This document shows, piece after piece, positions 33,925-42,947 of a stretch of DNA of 64,000 nt. Every line of letters begins with the position of its first letter. The stretch's first letter is position 1. The notes below the pieces were generated by a model. It was not told the DNA's origin. It worked only from the letters and a program-made list of their open reading frames with translations, and searched no databases. Origin of the DNA: an uncultured Oscillospiraceae bacterium (GTDB lineage Bacteria > Bacillota > Clostridia > Oscillospirales > Oscillospiraceae); assembly GCA_947630375.1 (NCBI GenBank), contig CANRHH010000004.1, positions 1-64,000 of the forward strand. Reading direction: 5' to 3'. A program made the position numbers and the translations under genes.

Positions 33925-34734
33925 TCACGCTCCGTTTTGCCGCTGGAGTCCCTCGCTCAGCAGGCTGAAGCCCAGCACCAGCAGCACCACGGCCCCGCCG
34001 GCGCCGAAGGCGTACCAGGGGGCGCTCTGGAGATAGGTCTGGCTGTCGCTGAGCATCAGGCCCAGGCTGGCCTCAGTGGGCTGCACGCCGATGCCCAGAA
34101 AGCTCATGCTGGCCTCGCTCAAAATGGCGTTGTTGAAGCCGATGGTGACCGCCGGCAGCAGCACCGGAAAGGTGTTGGGCAGGATGTGCCGGAAGAGGAT
34201 GCGGAAGCTGCCCACCCCCATGATCCGGGCGCTCTTGATATAGTTCTGGTCCCGGCAGCGGGCGAACTCCCCCCGGGTCAGCCGGGCGAAGCTGGGGATG
34301 AACAGGATCCCCAGGGCCAGGACCACGTTGCCGGCCCCGGGCCCGGTGAGGCTCACCACCACCAGGGCCAGCAAAATGGCCGGAAAAGCGGTGATAGAGT
34401 CGCAGATCCGGGTGAGCACCAGGTCCGCCAGGCCCCCGTAATAGCCGCAGAGGCTGCCGATGAGCACCCCCAAGACGCAGCTGAAAAGCACCACACACAG
34501 GGCGATGAGAAAGCTGCTGTCCGCCCCCTGGAGCACCCGGCTGAAAATGTCCCGGCCGAAGTTGTCGGTCCCCAGCAGATGGGCCGGGGAGGGGGGCTGG
34601 AACTTGGCGGAGGCGTCCATGGCGGTGGGACTGTAGGGGGTCCAGAAAGCCCCCAACAGGATCAGCAGCGTCATGACACCGCTGAGGACGGCCCCGCTAT
34701 AGAGAAAGGAATTTCCTTTTGTTTTCTTCTTCAT
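33925..34734 (-). CDS. Peptide ABC transporter permease (OppC-like)
   Basis: The 269-residue permease has about six transmembrane segments. FGRDIFSRVLQGADSS and the ARIMGVGSFRILFRHILPN coupling loop are standard OppC/DppC features. It is ten bases downstream of the OppB-like gene. Confidence 0.91.
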   Translation of the reverse strand: MKKKTKGNSFLYSGAVLSGVMTLLILLGAFWTPYSPTAMDASAKFQPPSPAHLLGTDNFGRDIFSRVLQGADSSFLIALCVVLFSCVLGVLIGSLCGYYGGLADLVLTRICDSITAFPAILLALVVVSLTGPGAGNVVLALGILFIPSFARLTRGEFARCRDQNYIKSARIMGVGSFRILFRHILPNTFPVLLPAVTIGFNNAILSEASMSFLGIGVQPTEASLGLMLSDSQTYLQSAPWYAFGAGGAVVLLVLGFSLLSEGLQRQNGA

Positions 34735-34744
34735 ACGTTTTTCC

Positions 34745-35686
34745 TCAGCGCAGGCGAATGCGCGGGTCGGCCAGCTGATAGAGCAGGTCGGCGGCGAAAT
34801 TCACCAGCACGATCCAGGCCGCCAGCAGCACCACGATGGCCTGCGCCACCGGGAAGTCCCGGTTGGAGATACTGGCCAGCAGCAGCCGGCCTATGCCGGG
34901 CACGGTGAACACCTGTTCGATGATGATGCTGGCCGTCATGATCTCCGCCAGAGACACGGCCATGAAGGTGATCACCGGGATCAGGGCATTGGGCAGGGCG
35001 TGCCACAGCAGCTGCCGGGCCCGGCTGCCGCCCCGGCTGCGGGCGGTGCGGATATAGTCCTGCTCCATCTCCTGGCGGATGGCCCCCCGCAGGAGCTTGA
35101 CGGTCATGGCCGTCCGGGGCAGGGCGATGGACAGGGCCGGGAACACCAGGTAGGCCAGGCACCCGGTCCAGCTGTCCTCATAGGAGACAAAGGCCCCCGG
35201 GGAAAACAGCCGCAGCACCAGCCCGAAGAGCCAGCAGGCCAGCATCCCGATGAAAAAGGGCGGGACGCTCATCACGACCTGGTCCAGGGCGGCAAAGAGA
35301 TTGTCCAGCGCGCGGCTGCGGATGCTCCCGGCCAGGACCCCCAGGGGGATGGACAGGAGCAGGGTAAAGAGGAAGGACAGCCCCGTCAGCAGCCCCGTCA
35401 GGGGCAGCTTGTCCGAGAGCATGTCCCAGACCGGCATATGATAGCTGTAGCTCTCGCCGAAATCCCCCCGGAGGACCCCGGCCAGCCAGGCAAAGTAGCG
35501 CGCCAGCACCGGCCGGTCCAGCCCCAGCTGGGAGCGCAGGGCCGCCCGGGCCTCCGGCGTGGCCTCGGTGCCCAGCAGCTTAGTGGTGGGGTCCCCGGGG
35601 ATGACCTGAAAGGCCAGAAAGGCGAGGAGAGAAACAAGGAACAATGTAATAATGAGAGCCGCGATTTTTCTGAGGATCTGTTTCAT
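34745..35686 (-). CDS. Peptide ABC transporter permease (OppB-like)
   Basis: The 313-residue permease carries the family N-terminus (ILRKIAALIITLFLVSLLAF), the LGLDRPVLARYFAWL segment and the C-terminal VNFAADLLYQLADPRIRL. ATG 35686 follows AAGGAGGTGAGG. It lies 25 bases after the binding-protein gene. Confidence 0.91.
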   Translation of the reverse strand: MKQILRKIAALIITLFLVSLLAFLAFQVIPGDPTTKLLGTEATPEARAALRSQLGLDRPVLARYFAWLAGVLRGDFGESYSYHMPVWDMLSDKLPLTGLLTGLSFLFTLLLSIPLGVLAGSIRSRALDNLFAALDQVVMSVPPFFIGMLACWLFGLVLRLFSPGAFVSYEDSWTGCLAYLVFPALSIALPRTAMTVKLLRGAIRQEMEQDYIRTARSRGGSRARQLLWHALPNALIPVITFMAVSLAEIMTASIIIEQVFTVPGIGRLLLASISNRDFPVAQAIVVLLAAWIVLVNFAADLLYQLADPRIRLR

Positions 35687-35711
35687 CTCCTCACCTCCTT
35701 GGATGCCACGC

Positions 35712-37259
35712 TTACGCGGCAAAATGCAGTAAACTCATGTCGATCACGTACAGGGGATAGAACGTGAAGCCCTCCAAAGCCGGGTTGATGGCCACGAAGT
35801 CCGCCAGGTCCTGGGTATAGACGTTGGCGGCCGTCTCGCTGAGGATCTCCAGGCAGCGCATGTACTGCTCTGTCTGCTCCGCCTCGCTGAGACTGGGGTC
35901 CTGGGCCAGGGCATAGGCCGCGTCGTAGTCCGGATTGGAGTAGTTGATCATGTTCTTGCCGTTATCCGAGACCCAGCGGGCCAGCATGGCGCTGGCGGTC
36001 AGGCTGCTGGCGTCAAAGCCGGAGACGGTGGTCTCGAAGTTCCGGGCGCCGTATACGTCTGTGAGCCAGGTGTTCCAGTCCACCTGCTGCACCTGGGCCG
36101 TGATGCCCGCCTCTTTCAGCTGCTCGGCCAGGACCAGGGCCGTGTCCACATGGGGGCCGTAGTTGCTGGGGACCGTGATGGTGAACGAGAAGCCGTCCGG
36201 GTATCCCGCCTGGGTCAGCAGCTCCTTGGCCTTCTCCACGTCATGGGGGTAGGCGTCGGCCAGGGAGGGGTCAAAATACTTGCCGAAGGCCGGATACATG
36301 GAGGAGCCCACCCGGGTCCCGTGGCCCTCGGCGGTCAGCTCCATCATGGCGGGCACATCTACCGCGTAGCACAGGGCCTGGCGCACCCGCACATCGTCGA
36401 AGGGGGCCACGGCGTTGTTCAGGTACAGGGCCTGGACCAGATTCATGGTCCCTTCCTCCACCTTGTAGCCGTTGGTCAGGTTGTTCACCTGGTCGATGGT
36501 CAGGTGGGCCACCAGATCCAGCGCCCCGCCGTTGAGGGCGGTGAAGAGGGCGTTGTTGTCCTCAAAGATCCGGTAAGTCACCCGGTCCAGACTGGCGGGG
36601 GTCCCGTAGTAGTCCCCGTTTTTCTCCAGGATCACGTTCTCCTGGACGCTGCGGGACACGTACTTGAAGGGGCCGGTGCCCACCGGCGCTGTGGCCTGGT
36701 CCGCGTAGTCCCTGGGCACGATGTACACGCTGGACACGTAGCTCAGGAAATCCGGGTTGGGCGCATCCAGCGTCACGGTGACGGTGTTCCCCTCCGCGGA
36801 CACGTGGGCAGCAGAAAGCGCCGTGACCAGGGCGGAAGTCACCGAGGTCGCGGCGCAGGTCTCAAACGAGTAAAGCACGTCATCCGCTGTGCAGGCCGCG
36901 CCGTTGTGGAAGACCACGCCCTCCCGCAGGGGGAAGGTATAGGTCAGCCCGTCGTCCGACACATTGGCGCCGGAAGCGACCGCACAGACAAAATTTCCGT
37001 CCGAATCGGGCTTTACCAGCCCTTCAAAGACGTTAAACATGACCTCTCGAGTTCCTGCCGCCGTCATCTGATAGGGGTCAAGACTGTCATCCAGGTCCTG
37101 GGCGATACCCACGGTGATCTCATTGACCGGGGCCGCCGGGGAAGAAGGCGCAATTTCGTCGCTGGGAGCGGGCGTTTCGGAAGTTGTTCCTCCGCAGCCG
37201 CAGAGTGAACACATCAAAACAACCGCCGCCAGGAAAATTGCAAGAGACCGATACTTCAT
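35712..37259 (-). CDS. Peptide/nickel-type ABC transporter substrate-binding lipoprotein (OppA-like)
   Basis: The 515-residue family 5 solute-binding protein has a signal peptide and lipobox (LCSLCGC), followed by a Thr/Pro/Ser-rich linker. Typical features are SLDPYQMTAAGTREVMFNVF and VRQALCYAVDVPAM. ATG 37259 follows GGAAGGAG. It leads the five-gene importer operon. The ligand is probably a short peptide; the nearby C-S lyase makes a sulfur-containing conjugate worth considering. Confidence 0.92.
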   Translation of the reverse strand: MKYRSLAIFLAAVVLMCSLCGCGGTTSETPAPSDEIAPSSPAAPVNEITVGIAQDLDDSLDPYQMTAAGTREVMFNVFEGLVKPDSDGNFVCAVASGANVSDDGLTYTFPLREGVVFHNGAACTADDVLYSFETCAATSVTSALVTALSAAHVSAEGNTVTVTLDAPNPDFLSYVSSVYIVPRDYADQATAPVGTGPFKYVSRSVQENVILEKNGDYYGTPASLDRVTYRIFEDNNALFTALNGGALDLVAHLTIDQVNNLTNGYKVEEGTMNLVQALYLNNAVAPFDDVRVRQALCYAVDVPAMMELTAEGHGTRVGSSMYPAFGKYFDPSLADAYPHDVEKAKELLTQAGYPDGFSFTITVPSNYGPHVDTALVLAEQLKEAGITAQVQQVDWNTWLTDVYGARNFETTVSGFDASSLTASAMLARWVSDNGKNMINYSNPDYDAAYALAQDPSLSEAEQTEQYMRCLEILSETAANVYTQDLADFVAINPALEGFTFYPLYVIDMSLLHFAA

Positions 37260-37340
37260 TGCTTTTCTCCTTCCGCCGCCTTCGCGGGCGGCGTTACAAC
37301 AAAAAGTCATCTTCTCCCATTATTAAATTGTCCGTTGCCT

Positions 37341-37369
37341 ATTGTAGAGCATAGGCGGCAAAAGTGCAA
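37341..37369 (-). promoter_or_regulatory. Promoter of the Opp-type operon
   Basis: On the minus strand TTGCAC (37369-37364) and TACAAT (37346-37341) are spaced 17 bases apart, about 80 bases before the binding-protein ATG. Confidence 0.6.
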
Positions 37370-37402
37370 GAGTTATTTCAAAGAAATACCCGGTAAAAGA
37401 TA

Positions 37403-38599
37403 TCAAAGAAATACATATTTTTGCAGCCGCTCCATGGCCTCCCGGAGCTTGGCCATGGGCAGGGCCAGGTTCATGCGGATGCTCTCTGGCCAGATGAAGT
37501 CCTCCCCGTTCTGCCACACAACGCCCACTTCCACGCCCCGGCGCAGCAGGGCCCCGATGCTCTCGCCCCGGGCCCGGCACCAGCCGGCGCAGTCCAGAAA
37601 CAGCATGTAGGTCCCCTCCGGCCGGAACACCGACACCCCGGGGAAATGTGAGCGGATGAAGTCCACCGCGTAGGTCACGTTTTCGTCCACCGCCCGGCAC
37701 ATCTGCTCCGCCCAGGCCTCCCCCTCGGGGCTGTAGGCCCCCACCAGGGCGTGCATGGACAGGACGTTGCAGCTGTTGTAATGGCTCAGAGAGCTCTGGC
37801 GGCGGAGCCGGTGGCGCAGATAGGGGTTATAGACGATGTGATAGGAGCCGATGAGCCCGGCCAAACTGAAGGTCTTGCTGGGGGCGTAAAAGGCGATGGT
37901 CCGGTTTTTCGCGTCCTCGGACACCAGTTGGGCGGGGGTGTGCGTGTGCCCGGGCAGAATGATGTCCGACCAGATCTCGTCGGAGAGGACCAGACAGTCG
38001 TTGGCGGCGTAGACCGCCATGGCTTTTTCGACCTCCCAGCGCTCCCAGACCCGGCCGGTGGGGTTGTGAGGGGAGCAGAAGATGGCCAGGTGGATCCGAT
38101 GCTCCTTCAGCTTCCGGTCCATATCCTCGTAGTCCATGCGCCAGACGCCGTTTTCATCCCGGACCAGGGCGCTGTGGACAATGGGGCGGCCCAGATTCTC
38201 CAAAGTGTGGGTGAAGCCCACATAGGTGGGCGCGTGGACCAGGATCTTATCCCCGGGGACGGTGAAGGCCTGCACCGCGGCGCTGACCCCGCCCAGCACG
38301 CCGTTTTCATAGCCGATGTGCTCCTTCTCCAGGGCCGCCGCGCCGTTGCGCCGCCGCTGCCAGGAGAGAATGCTGTCATAATAGGCCTCCGACATGGGGA
38401 AATACCCGAAGCTGGGCAGCTCCAGCCGGGCCTTCAGCGCCTCCAAGACCGGCGGTGCGGTGGGGTAGCTCATGTCCGCGACCCACATGGGGATGGGCTC
38501 GAAGCCCTCCCGGACCCGGACGCCCTCAAAGGGGAGCTGGTCCGCGGCCAGGGAGTCTCTCCCCCGGCGCTCCACAAAGGTGGTAAAATCGTATTCCAT
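37403..38599 (-). CDS. MalY/PatB-family PLP-dependent C-S (cystathionine beta-) lyase
   Basis: The 398-residue fold-type I PLP enzyme has the family opening WVADMSYPTAPPV (about 39-51), SPHNPTGRVW (176-185), DEIWSDI (207-213) and the PLP lysine Lys242 in APSKTFSLAGL. PatB/MalY enzymes release ammonia, pyruvate and a thiol from cystathionine or cysteine S-conjugates. It lies between the AraC-type regulator and the Opp operon, all on the same strand. Uptake and cleavage of a cysteine-containing dipeptide or conjugate is a reasonable pathway guess. Confidence 0.88.
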   Translation of the reverse strand: MEYDFTTFVERRGRDSLAADQLPFEGVRVREGFEPIPMWVADMSYPTAPPVLEALKARLELPSFGYFPMSEAYYDSILSWQRRRNGAAALEKEHIGYENGVLGGVSAAVQAFTVPGDKILVHAPTYVGFTHTLENLGRPIVHSALVRDENGVWRMDYEDMDRKLKEHRIHLAIFCSPHNPTGRVWERWEVEKAMAVYAANDCLVLSDEIWSDIILPGHTHTPAQLVSEDAKNRTIAFYAPSKTFSLAGLIGSYHIVYNPYLRHRLRRQSSLSHYNSCNVLSMHALVGAYSPEGEAWAEQMCRAVDENVTYAVDFIRSHFPGVSVFRPEGTYMLFLDCAGWCRARGESIGALLRRGVEVGVVWQNGEDFIWPESIRMNLALPMAKLREAMERLQKYVFL

Positions 38600-38631
38600 A
38601 GCGTTCTCCTTGGTATATGGTTTTTCTCAGC

Positions 38632-39474
38632 TTATTTTTTCAGCGCCCCCGGGTTGATGCCGAAGGTCTCCCGAAAGGCCCGGTGAAAGGAGGAGTAATC
38701 CGCAAAGCCGCTGTCCGCCGCCGCCTTGTTCACCGGCACCCCCTCCCGGATCAGCCGGGCCGCGCTCATGAGCCGCTTCTGGCGCACATAGGCGTGGACG
38801 GTGCTGCCCGTCTGGGCCTTGAACAGGCGCATAAAGTGGTACTTGCTCAGGTAGACCTGCTCCGCCAGCAGCTCCACGCTCAGCTCCCCGGACAGATGCT
38901 CGTTGATATAGGACAGGGCCTGCTCGATCTTCTCATCGTAGAGGCCGGCGCTGCCCTGCTGGGCGGCTCCCATCCGGCAGACGAACACCAGCAGCTGGAT
39001 GATCAGCGTGTCCCGCAGGGTCTGGGCCCCAAAGCCCTCGTCCCGCTGGGCCCACTCGTAGGCGGCGAACAGCCGCTCCATGGTCCGGCGCTGCTCCGGC
39101 CCGGGCACCAGCAGGTGCCGCCCCGGCCGGTCCGCCGCGTCAAAGCAGTTCATGAGCTGGGCCCCGGGCATGCCCCGGTCGAAAAAACGCCGGTCCAGAT
39201 AGATGATGATCCGCTCATAAGGCTCGCTCTTGTCGATAAGGGCCTTGTGGATGGTGTGGTGCTTGACCAGAAGCACGTTCCAGGGCTGGAGCGCATAGGA
39301 TTCTCCCTCCACGATGTAGTCCACCCGGCCCGAGAGCAGGATCACCGCCTTGTCAAAGTCGTGGAAATGAAAGTCCCGCTCCTGGCCGGCGGTGTCCCGC
39401 AGGTGAAAATAGCGGTAATTCTCCTTCAGGTAGCCCTCCCGGCTGTATTCTCCGGCGTTCTTCACAGGCCGCAT
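38632..39474 (-). CDS. AraC-family transcriptional regulator (cupin sensor)
   Basis: This 280-residue protein has an N-terminal cupin-like domain (RDFHFHDFDKAVILLSGRVDYI) and a C-terminal double helix-turn-helix containing LAEQVYLSKYHFMRLFKAQ and ADSGFADYSSFHRAFRETFG. ATG 39474 with AGAGGTG just upstream fits the mapped promoter; earlier ATGs fall in the -10 region. It probably activates the lyase/importer genes downstream on the same strand. Confidence 0.85.
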   Translation of the reverse strand: MRPVKNAGEYSREGYLKENYRYFHLRDTAGQERDFHFHDFDKAVILLSGRVDYIVEGESYALQPWNVLLVKHHTIHKALIDKSEPYERIIIYLDRRFFDRGMPGAQLMNCFDAADRPGRHLLVPGPEQRRTMERLFAAYEWAQRDEGFGAQTLRDTLIIQLLVFVCRMGAAQQGSAGLYDEKIEQALSYINEHLSGELSVELLAEQVYLSKYHFMRLFKAQTGSTVHAYVRQKRLMSAARLIREGVPVNKAAADSGFADYSSFHRAFRETFGINPGALKK

Positions 39475-39489
39475 CACCTCTTCGCCAAG

Positions 39490-39518
39490 AGTATACAGCA
39501 TCTTTTGCCAGGTTTCAA
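39490..39518 (-). promoter_or_regulatory. Promoter of the AraC-type regulator
   Basis: On the minus strand TTGAAA (39518-39513) and TATACT (39495-39490) are 17 bases apart. The predicted start leaves a very short leader. Confidence 0.7.
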
Positions 39519-39571
39519 GCACCAACCGCCGTTTCCTTGGCAAAAGCGCTTGCTGCCGGATTCAAAAGAAA

Positions 39572-39590
39572 GACCTCCCTTTGGGAGGTC
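39572..39590. terminator. Terminator of the 39596 gene
   Basis: An 8-bp stem (39572-39579 / 39583-39590) with a TTT loop is followed on the minus strand by TTTCTTTTG. Confidence 0.75.
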
Positions 39591-39595
39591 CTTTG

Positions 39596-40387
39596 TTAGA
39601 TCATGCTTCTGTAGTCGTCGCAGCTGCTGATGCTGTCCGGCGGGAAGAACTCCTCCACCGGGAAGCGGATGCGGCTGAACAGGGTGCAGGGATCGTCCTC
39701 GGTGGTGCAGGGGCACTCTTTGTCGGGCAGGCTGTAGTCGTAGGCGGGCACCAAAAGCTGGGTATCCCGCTCCAGGCGGATGATGCTGAACTGGCCGATG
39801 GTCACGAACCAGCGGCGGGCCGTATCCGTCAGCACCAGGGCCTCCGGGAAGGAGGCGGCGATGAAGGGCGGGATGGTCCGCTGCTCTAAGTCCGTGGGGA
39901 GCAGGCAGTCCGCGTCCACCAACTTCATGTGCAGGGCGATGGGGTCCACCGAGTCCACCACGGCGATGGGCAGATCGTCCGGCCCGGCCCCGGGCAGGGG
40001 ACTTTCGGAGGAGAAGGTCTTGGAGCTGGCCACGCTGCCGAAGAGCATGACCCGCTTGTCGAACACGGCCAGACCGTTGACGGTCTCTCCGGCGGGGAAG
40101 GTCTCCCCGGTGACGCTGTAAAAGTAGGTGCAGTCAATGGTGTAGTAGCCCCGATTGAAGCTGATCGGTTCCACATGCACCGCCACATACAGAAGCTCCG
40201 CAGACTTCGGGCGTATGCTCAGCGCGCTTTCTATGTAGGACTGGGAGCTGACGGTGGGGAAAACCCGCAGATCGTCCACGCAGTCCTTGTCGCGGCAGCT
40301 GTCAAATATCTTCCTGGTGTTGATGCTCACGGCCTCGCGGATGCTCGCTGAGCTCTCCACGGGCCCGGGCACAACCTTGTCGGGCAT
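39596..40387 (-). CDS. Conserved Clostridia protein with DSCRDKDC motif, function unknown
   Basis: This 263-residue soluble-looking protein has no signal peptide or membrane segment. Near the N-terminus it carries INTRKIFDSCRDKDCVDDLR, with two cysteines six residues apart (C-RDKD-C framing). A C-terminal Cys pair lies in KECPCTTEDDPC. Similar proteins with a KIFDSCRDKDC-like opening occur in Clostridia, and I do not know a proven role. The regular beta-rich pattern with many Val/Ile pairs would suit a structural or coat-like protein. It is monocistronic. Confidence 0.6.
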   Translation of the reverse strand: MPDKVVPGPVESSASIREAVSINTRKIFDSCRDKDCVDDLRVFPTVSSQSYIESALSIRPKSAELLYVAVHVEPISFNRGYYTIDCTYFYSVTGETFPAGETVNGLAVFDKRVMLFGSVASSKTFSSESPLPGAGPDDLPIAVVDSVDPIALHMKLVDADCLLPTDLEQRTIPPFIAASFPEALVLTDTARRWFVTIGQFSIIRLERDTQLLVPAYDYSLPDKECPCTTEDDPCTLFSRIRFPVEEFFPPDSISSCDDYRSMI

Positions 40388-40465
40388 AGTTATACCTCCT
40401 GTTGTCTGAATTGAAGGGCTTCAGTACAGTGTATGCGCCCGGCTCCCTTTTGTGTGATTTTCTGC

Positions 40466-40493
40466 TTGAAAATTTGTCCGGCTGACGTATAAT
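40466..40493 (+). promoter_or_regulatory. Promoter of the DUF4364-asnA operon
   Basis: TTGAAA (40466-40471), a 16-base spacer and TATAAT (40488-40493) lie 33 bases before the ATG. Confidence 0.75.
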
Positions 40494-40525
40494 AAGAGGG
40501 AGAACGGAGCAAAGGAGGCGGCCCC

Positions 40526-41041
40526 ATGGACCGGCTGGGCTTTATACACGATCCCCTGGATATCAAGATCCTGATCCTCTATGTACTGCGCAGGCTCCCC
40601 GCCCCGGCTTCGCCGGAGGAGCTGCTGGAGCTGTGCCAGTGTGACGGCGGCGTGGGCTACTTTGAGTATTCCGACTGCCTCAGTGAGCTGGTGGAGAACG
40701 GCCACGTGCTCCAGACCGAGGACGGCTATCAGATCACCCAAAAGGGCGCCCGGAACGCGGACGCGGTGGAGAGCAGCCTGCCCTACTCGGTGCGGGCCAA
40801 GGCCCAAAAGCTTATCGCCCCGGTGGAGGAGCGGATGCGCCGGGAGGCCATGCTCACCGCCCGCCACGAGAACACCGAGGCCGGCTGCCTGGTGGAGCTG
40901 GCTATGGCCGACGGGAAGGGCGAGGTGTTCCGCCTGCGCTTCCTCTGCGCCGGGGAGGAGCAGGCCAAGCAGATCGAGAAAAAATTCCGCCGGGACGCGG
41001 AGGGGTACTACCAGAAGATCGCCGCGCTGATGACGGAATAA
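40526..41041 (+). CDS. DUF4364-family protein (predicted winged-helix regulator)
   Basis: This 171-residue protein has an N-terminal winged-helix-like region (PLDIKILILYVLRRLP, then CLSELVENGHVLQTEDGYQIT) and a C-terminal alpha/beta tail. This matches DUF4364, common in Clostridia, whose targets are unknown. AAAGGAGG precedes the ATG. It is 20 bases upstream of asnA and probably co-transcribed. Confidence 0.8.
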   Translation: MDRLGFIHDPLDIKILILYVLRRLPAPASPEELLELCQCDGGVGYFEYSDCLSELVENGHVLQTEDGYQITQKGARNADAVESSLPYSVRAKAQKLIAPVEERMRREAMLTARHENTEAGCLVELAMADGKGEVFRLRFLCAGEEQAKQIEKKFRRDAEGYYQKIAALMTE

Positions 41042-41061
41042 GAATAAAGGAGAGAGGCACC

Positions 41062-42078
41062 ATGAAAACGAGCATCCCCCAGGGCTACCAGAGCCCCCTG
41101 GGCATGTATGACACACAGAAGGCCATCAGCCTGCTCAAGCGCCTGTTTGAGGACCGGCTGGGGGCGCTGCTGAACCTGGTCCGGGTCTCCGCGCCCCTTT
41201 TTGTGGACGCGGCCTCGGGCCTGAACGACAACCTCAACGGCGTGGAGCGGCCCGTCAGCTTTGACATTCTCCGCTCGGACCGGCGGGCCGAAGTGGTCCA
41301 GTCCCTGGCCAAGTGGAAGCGGCTGGCCCTCAAGCGCTACGGCTTTTTCCCCGGCAAGGGCCTGGTGACGGATATGAACGCCATCCGCCGGGACGAGGAC
41401 GAGCTGGACAATCTGCACTCGGTGTATGTGGACCAGTGGGACTGGGAGAAGGTGATCCTGCCGGAGAACCGGAACTTGGACTATCTGAAGCTGACGGTGA
41501 TGGACATCGTCACCGCCATCTGTGACACCCAGGACACCATGCAGGCCATCTATCCCCAGCTCCAGTCTCTGGGCAAGCTGAAGCGGCGGGTCTCCTTCGT
41601 GACCGCCCAGCAGCTGGAAGATACGTACCCGGAGCTGACGCCCCGGCAGCGGGAGAACGCCTACTTAAAAGAGCACGGCACCGCCTTTATCATCGGCATC
41701 GGCGGGGCCCTGACGGGCTCCGGCAAACCCCACGACGGCCGGGCCCCGGACTATGACGACTGGGCCCTGAACGGGGATATCCTGTTTTATAACGAGCTGC
41801 TGGGCTGCGCCTTTGAGGTGTCCTCCATGGGCATCCGGGTGGACCCGGTGTCTCTGGACCGGCAGCTGCGCCTGTCCGGCCACGAGGAGCGGCGGGCCCT
41901 GCCCTATCACCAGGCCCTGCTGGCCGGGGAGCTGCCCCTGACCATCGGCGGCGGCATCGGCCAGTCGCGGCTGTCCATGCTGCTGCTGGGCAAGGCCCAT
42001 ATCGGGGAGGTCCAGGCCTCCATCTGGGACGAGGCCACGGTGCAGACCTGCGCCGAGGCGGGCGTGACACTGCTTTGA
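41062..42078 (+). CDS. asnA: Aspartate-ammonia ligase
   Basis: This 338-residue class II aaRS-like enzyme has family features LNLVRVSAPLFVDAASGLND, RPVSFDI, VYVDQWDWEK and the C-terminal GGGIGQSRLSMLLLGKAHIGEVQ. It makes asparagine from aspartate, ammonia and ATP. The use of free ammonia parallels the ammonia-dependent NadE at 22539. Confidence 0.96.
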   Translation: MKTSIPQGYQSPLGMYDTQKAISLLKRLFEDRLGALLNLVRVSAPLFVDAASGLNDNLNGVERPVSFDILRSDRRAEVVQSLAKWKRLALKRYGFFPGKGLVTDMNAIRRDEDELDNLHSVYVDQWDWEKVILPENRNLDYLKLTVMDIVTAICDTQDTMQAIYPQLQSLGKLKRRVSFVTAQQLEDTYPELTPRQRENAYLKEHGTAFIIGIGGALTGSGKPHDGRAPDYDDWALNGDILFYNELLGCAFEVSSMGIRVDPVSLDRQLRLSGHEERRALPYHQALLAGELPLTIGGGIGQSRLSMLLLGKAHIGEVQASIWDEATVQTCAEAGVTLL

Positions 42079-42130
42079 TCAAATGCGACCCGCGCACAAA
42101 AATCCGGCTGCTTTCGCAGCCGGATTTTTT
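42079..42130 (+). terminator. asnA terminator preceded by a fragment of the intergenic repeat
   Basis: TCAAATGCGACCCGC (42079-42093) equals the first 15 bases of the 52-base repeat module at 46953. It is followed by the intrinsic terminator of asnA: a 14-bp stem (42098-42111 / 42116-42129) ending in TTTTTT. Confidence 0.75.
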
Positions 42131-42159
42131 GGATCTATGCGGTTTTGCGCACAGGCGGA

Positions 42160-42906
42160 TCACTTGCCCGCCTCTTTGGACAGCACCCAGCCCTTGGCCA
42201 CGCCGGGGAAGTTGGTGATGACCCCGTCACAGCCCAGAGCCCACACCTTCTCCAGACCTTCCATGTCGTTGACGGTCCAGACGTTGACGAGGATGCCGTG
42301 CTCCTTGCAGCTGCGCACATTCTCCTCGTTGAGGATGCACAGGGGCGGGTGATAGGCCTGGAAGCCGGTCTCCTGGCAATACTCGCCGGGATAGACCTTC
42401 AGCCCGTCAACCCGGGGGGTCAGGGCGCCCAGCACGACCTCCGGCGGAACGATCTTCTGCATCCGGACAAGGGAGATGTGGTTGAAGGAGGAGAAGAGGA
42501 CCTTCTGCTCCAGCCCGTATTTGACCACCATGTCCCAGAGCTTGCGCTCGATATCGGGATAAAAGACGTTGTCGGTCTTGATCTCGATGTTGGTGAAGAT
42601 GTCCTGGGTGGCTGCCCAGGCGCAATACTCCTCAAAAGTGGGGATGGGCTCAAAGGGCAGCTTGCCCTCGTAGAGCTTGGCGGCGTTGAAGGTTTTCAGC
42701 TCGTCCAGGGTGTAGTCCAGAAGGTACCCGGTGCCGTCGGTGGTCCGGTCCAGCACTTCGTCGTGGAAAACCACCAGCTGCCCGTCCTTGCTCTCGTGCA
42801 CGTCCAGCTCGATGCCGTCCGTCCCGGCCTCCACGGCTTTGCGGAAGGCCAGCATGGTGTTTTCGGGATAAGCGCCGCTGTAACCGCGGTGTGCCATTAC
42901 TTTCAT
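42160..42906 (-). CDS. Glycerophosphodiester phosphodiesterase, cytoplasmic (UgpQ-like)
   Basis: This 248-residue TIM-barrel enzyme opens with the catalytic MAHRGYSGAYPENTMLAF (His and Arg) and has GIELDVHESKDGQLVVFHDE with metal-binding Glu/Asp and the second His. It hydrolyses glycerophosphodiesters to glycerol-3-phosphate and an alcohol. No signal peptide is visible. ATG 42906 follows AGGAG by eleven bases. It lies 41 bases downstream of the TRAP large permease, so import and hydrolysis may be linked. Confidence 0.9.
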   Translation of the reverse strand: MKVMAHRGYSGAYPENTMLAFRKAVEAGTDGIELDVHESKDGQLVVFHDEVLDRTTDGTGYLLDYTLDELKTFNAAKLYEGKLPFEPIPTFEEYCAWAATQDIFTNIEIKTDNVFYPDIERKLWDMVVKYGLEQKVLFSSFNHISLVRMQKIVPPEVVLGALTPRVDGLKVYPGEYCQETGFQAYHPPLCILNEENVRSCKEHGILVNVWTVNDMEGLEKVWALGCDGVITNFPGVAKGWVLSKEAGK

Positions 42907-42947
42907 AGAGGATCGCGCTCCTAACAAACAGAATAAGGGGATGCGTA

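Noticed and set aside
41042-41061. T-box or riboswitch before asnA
   Set aside because: Only 20 bases separate it from the upstream gene and the operon leader (40494-40525) is too short for such an element.
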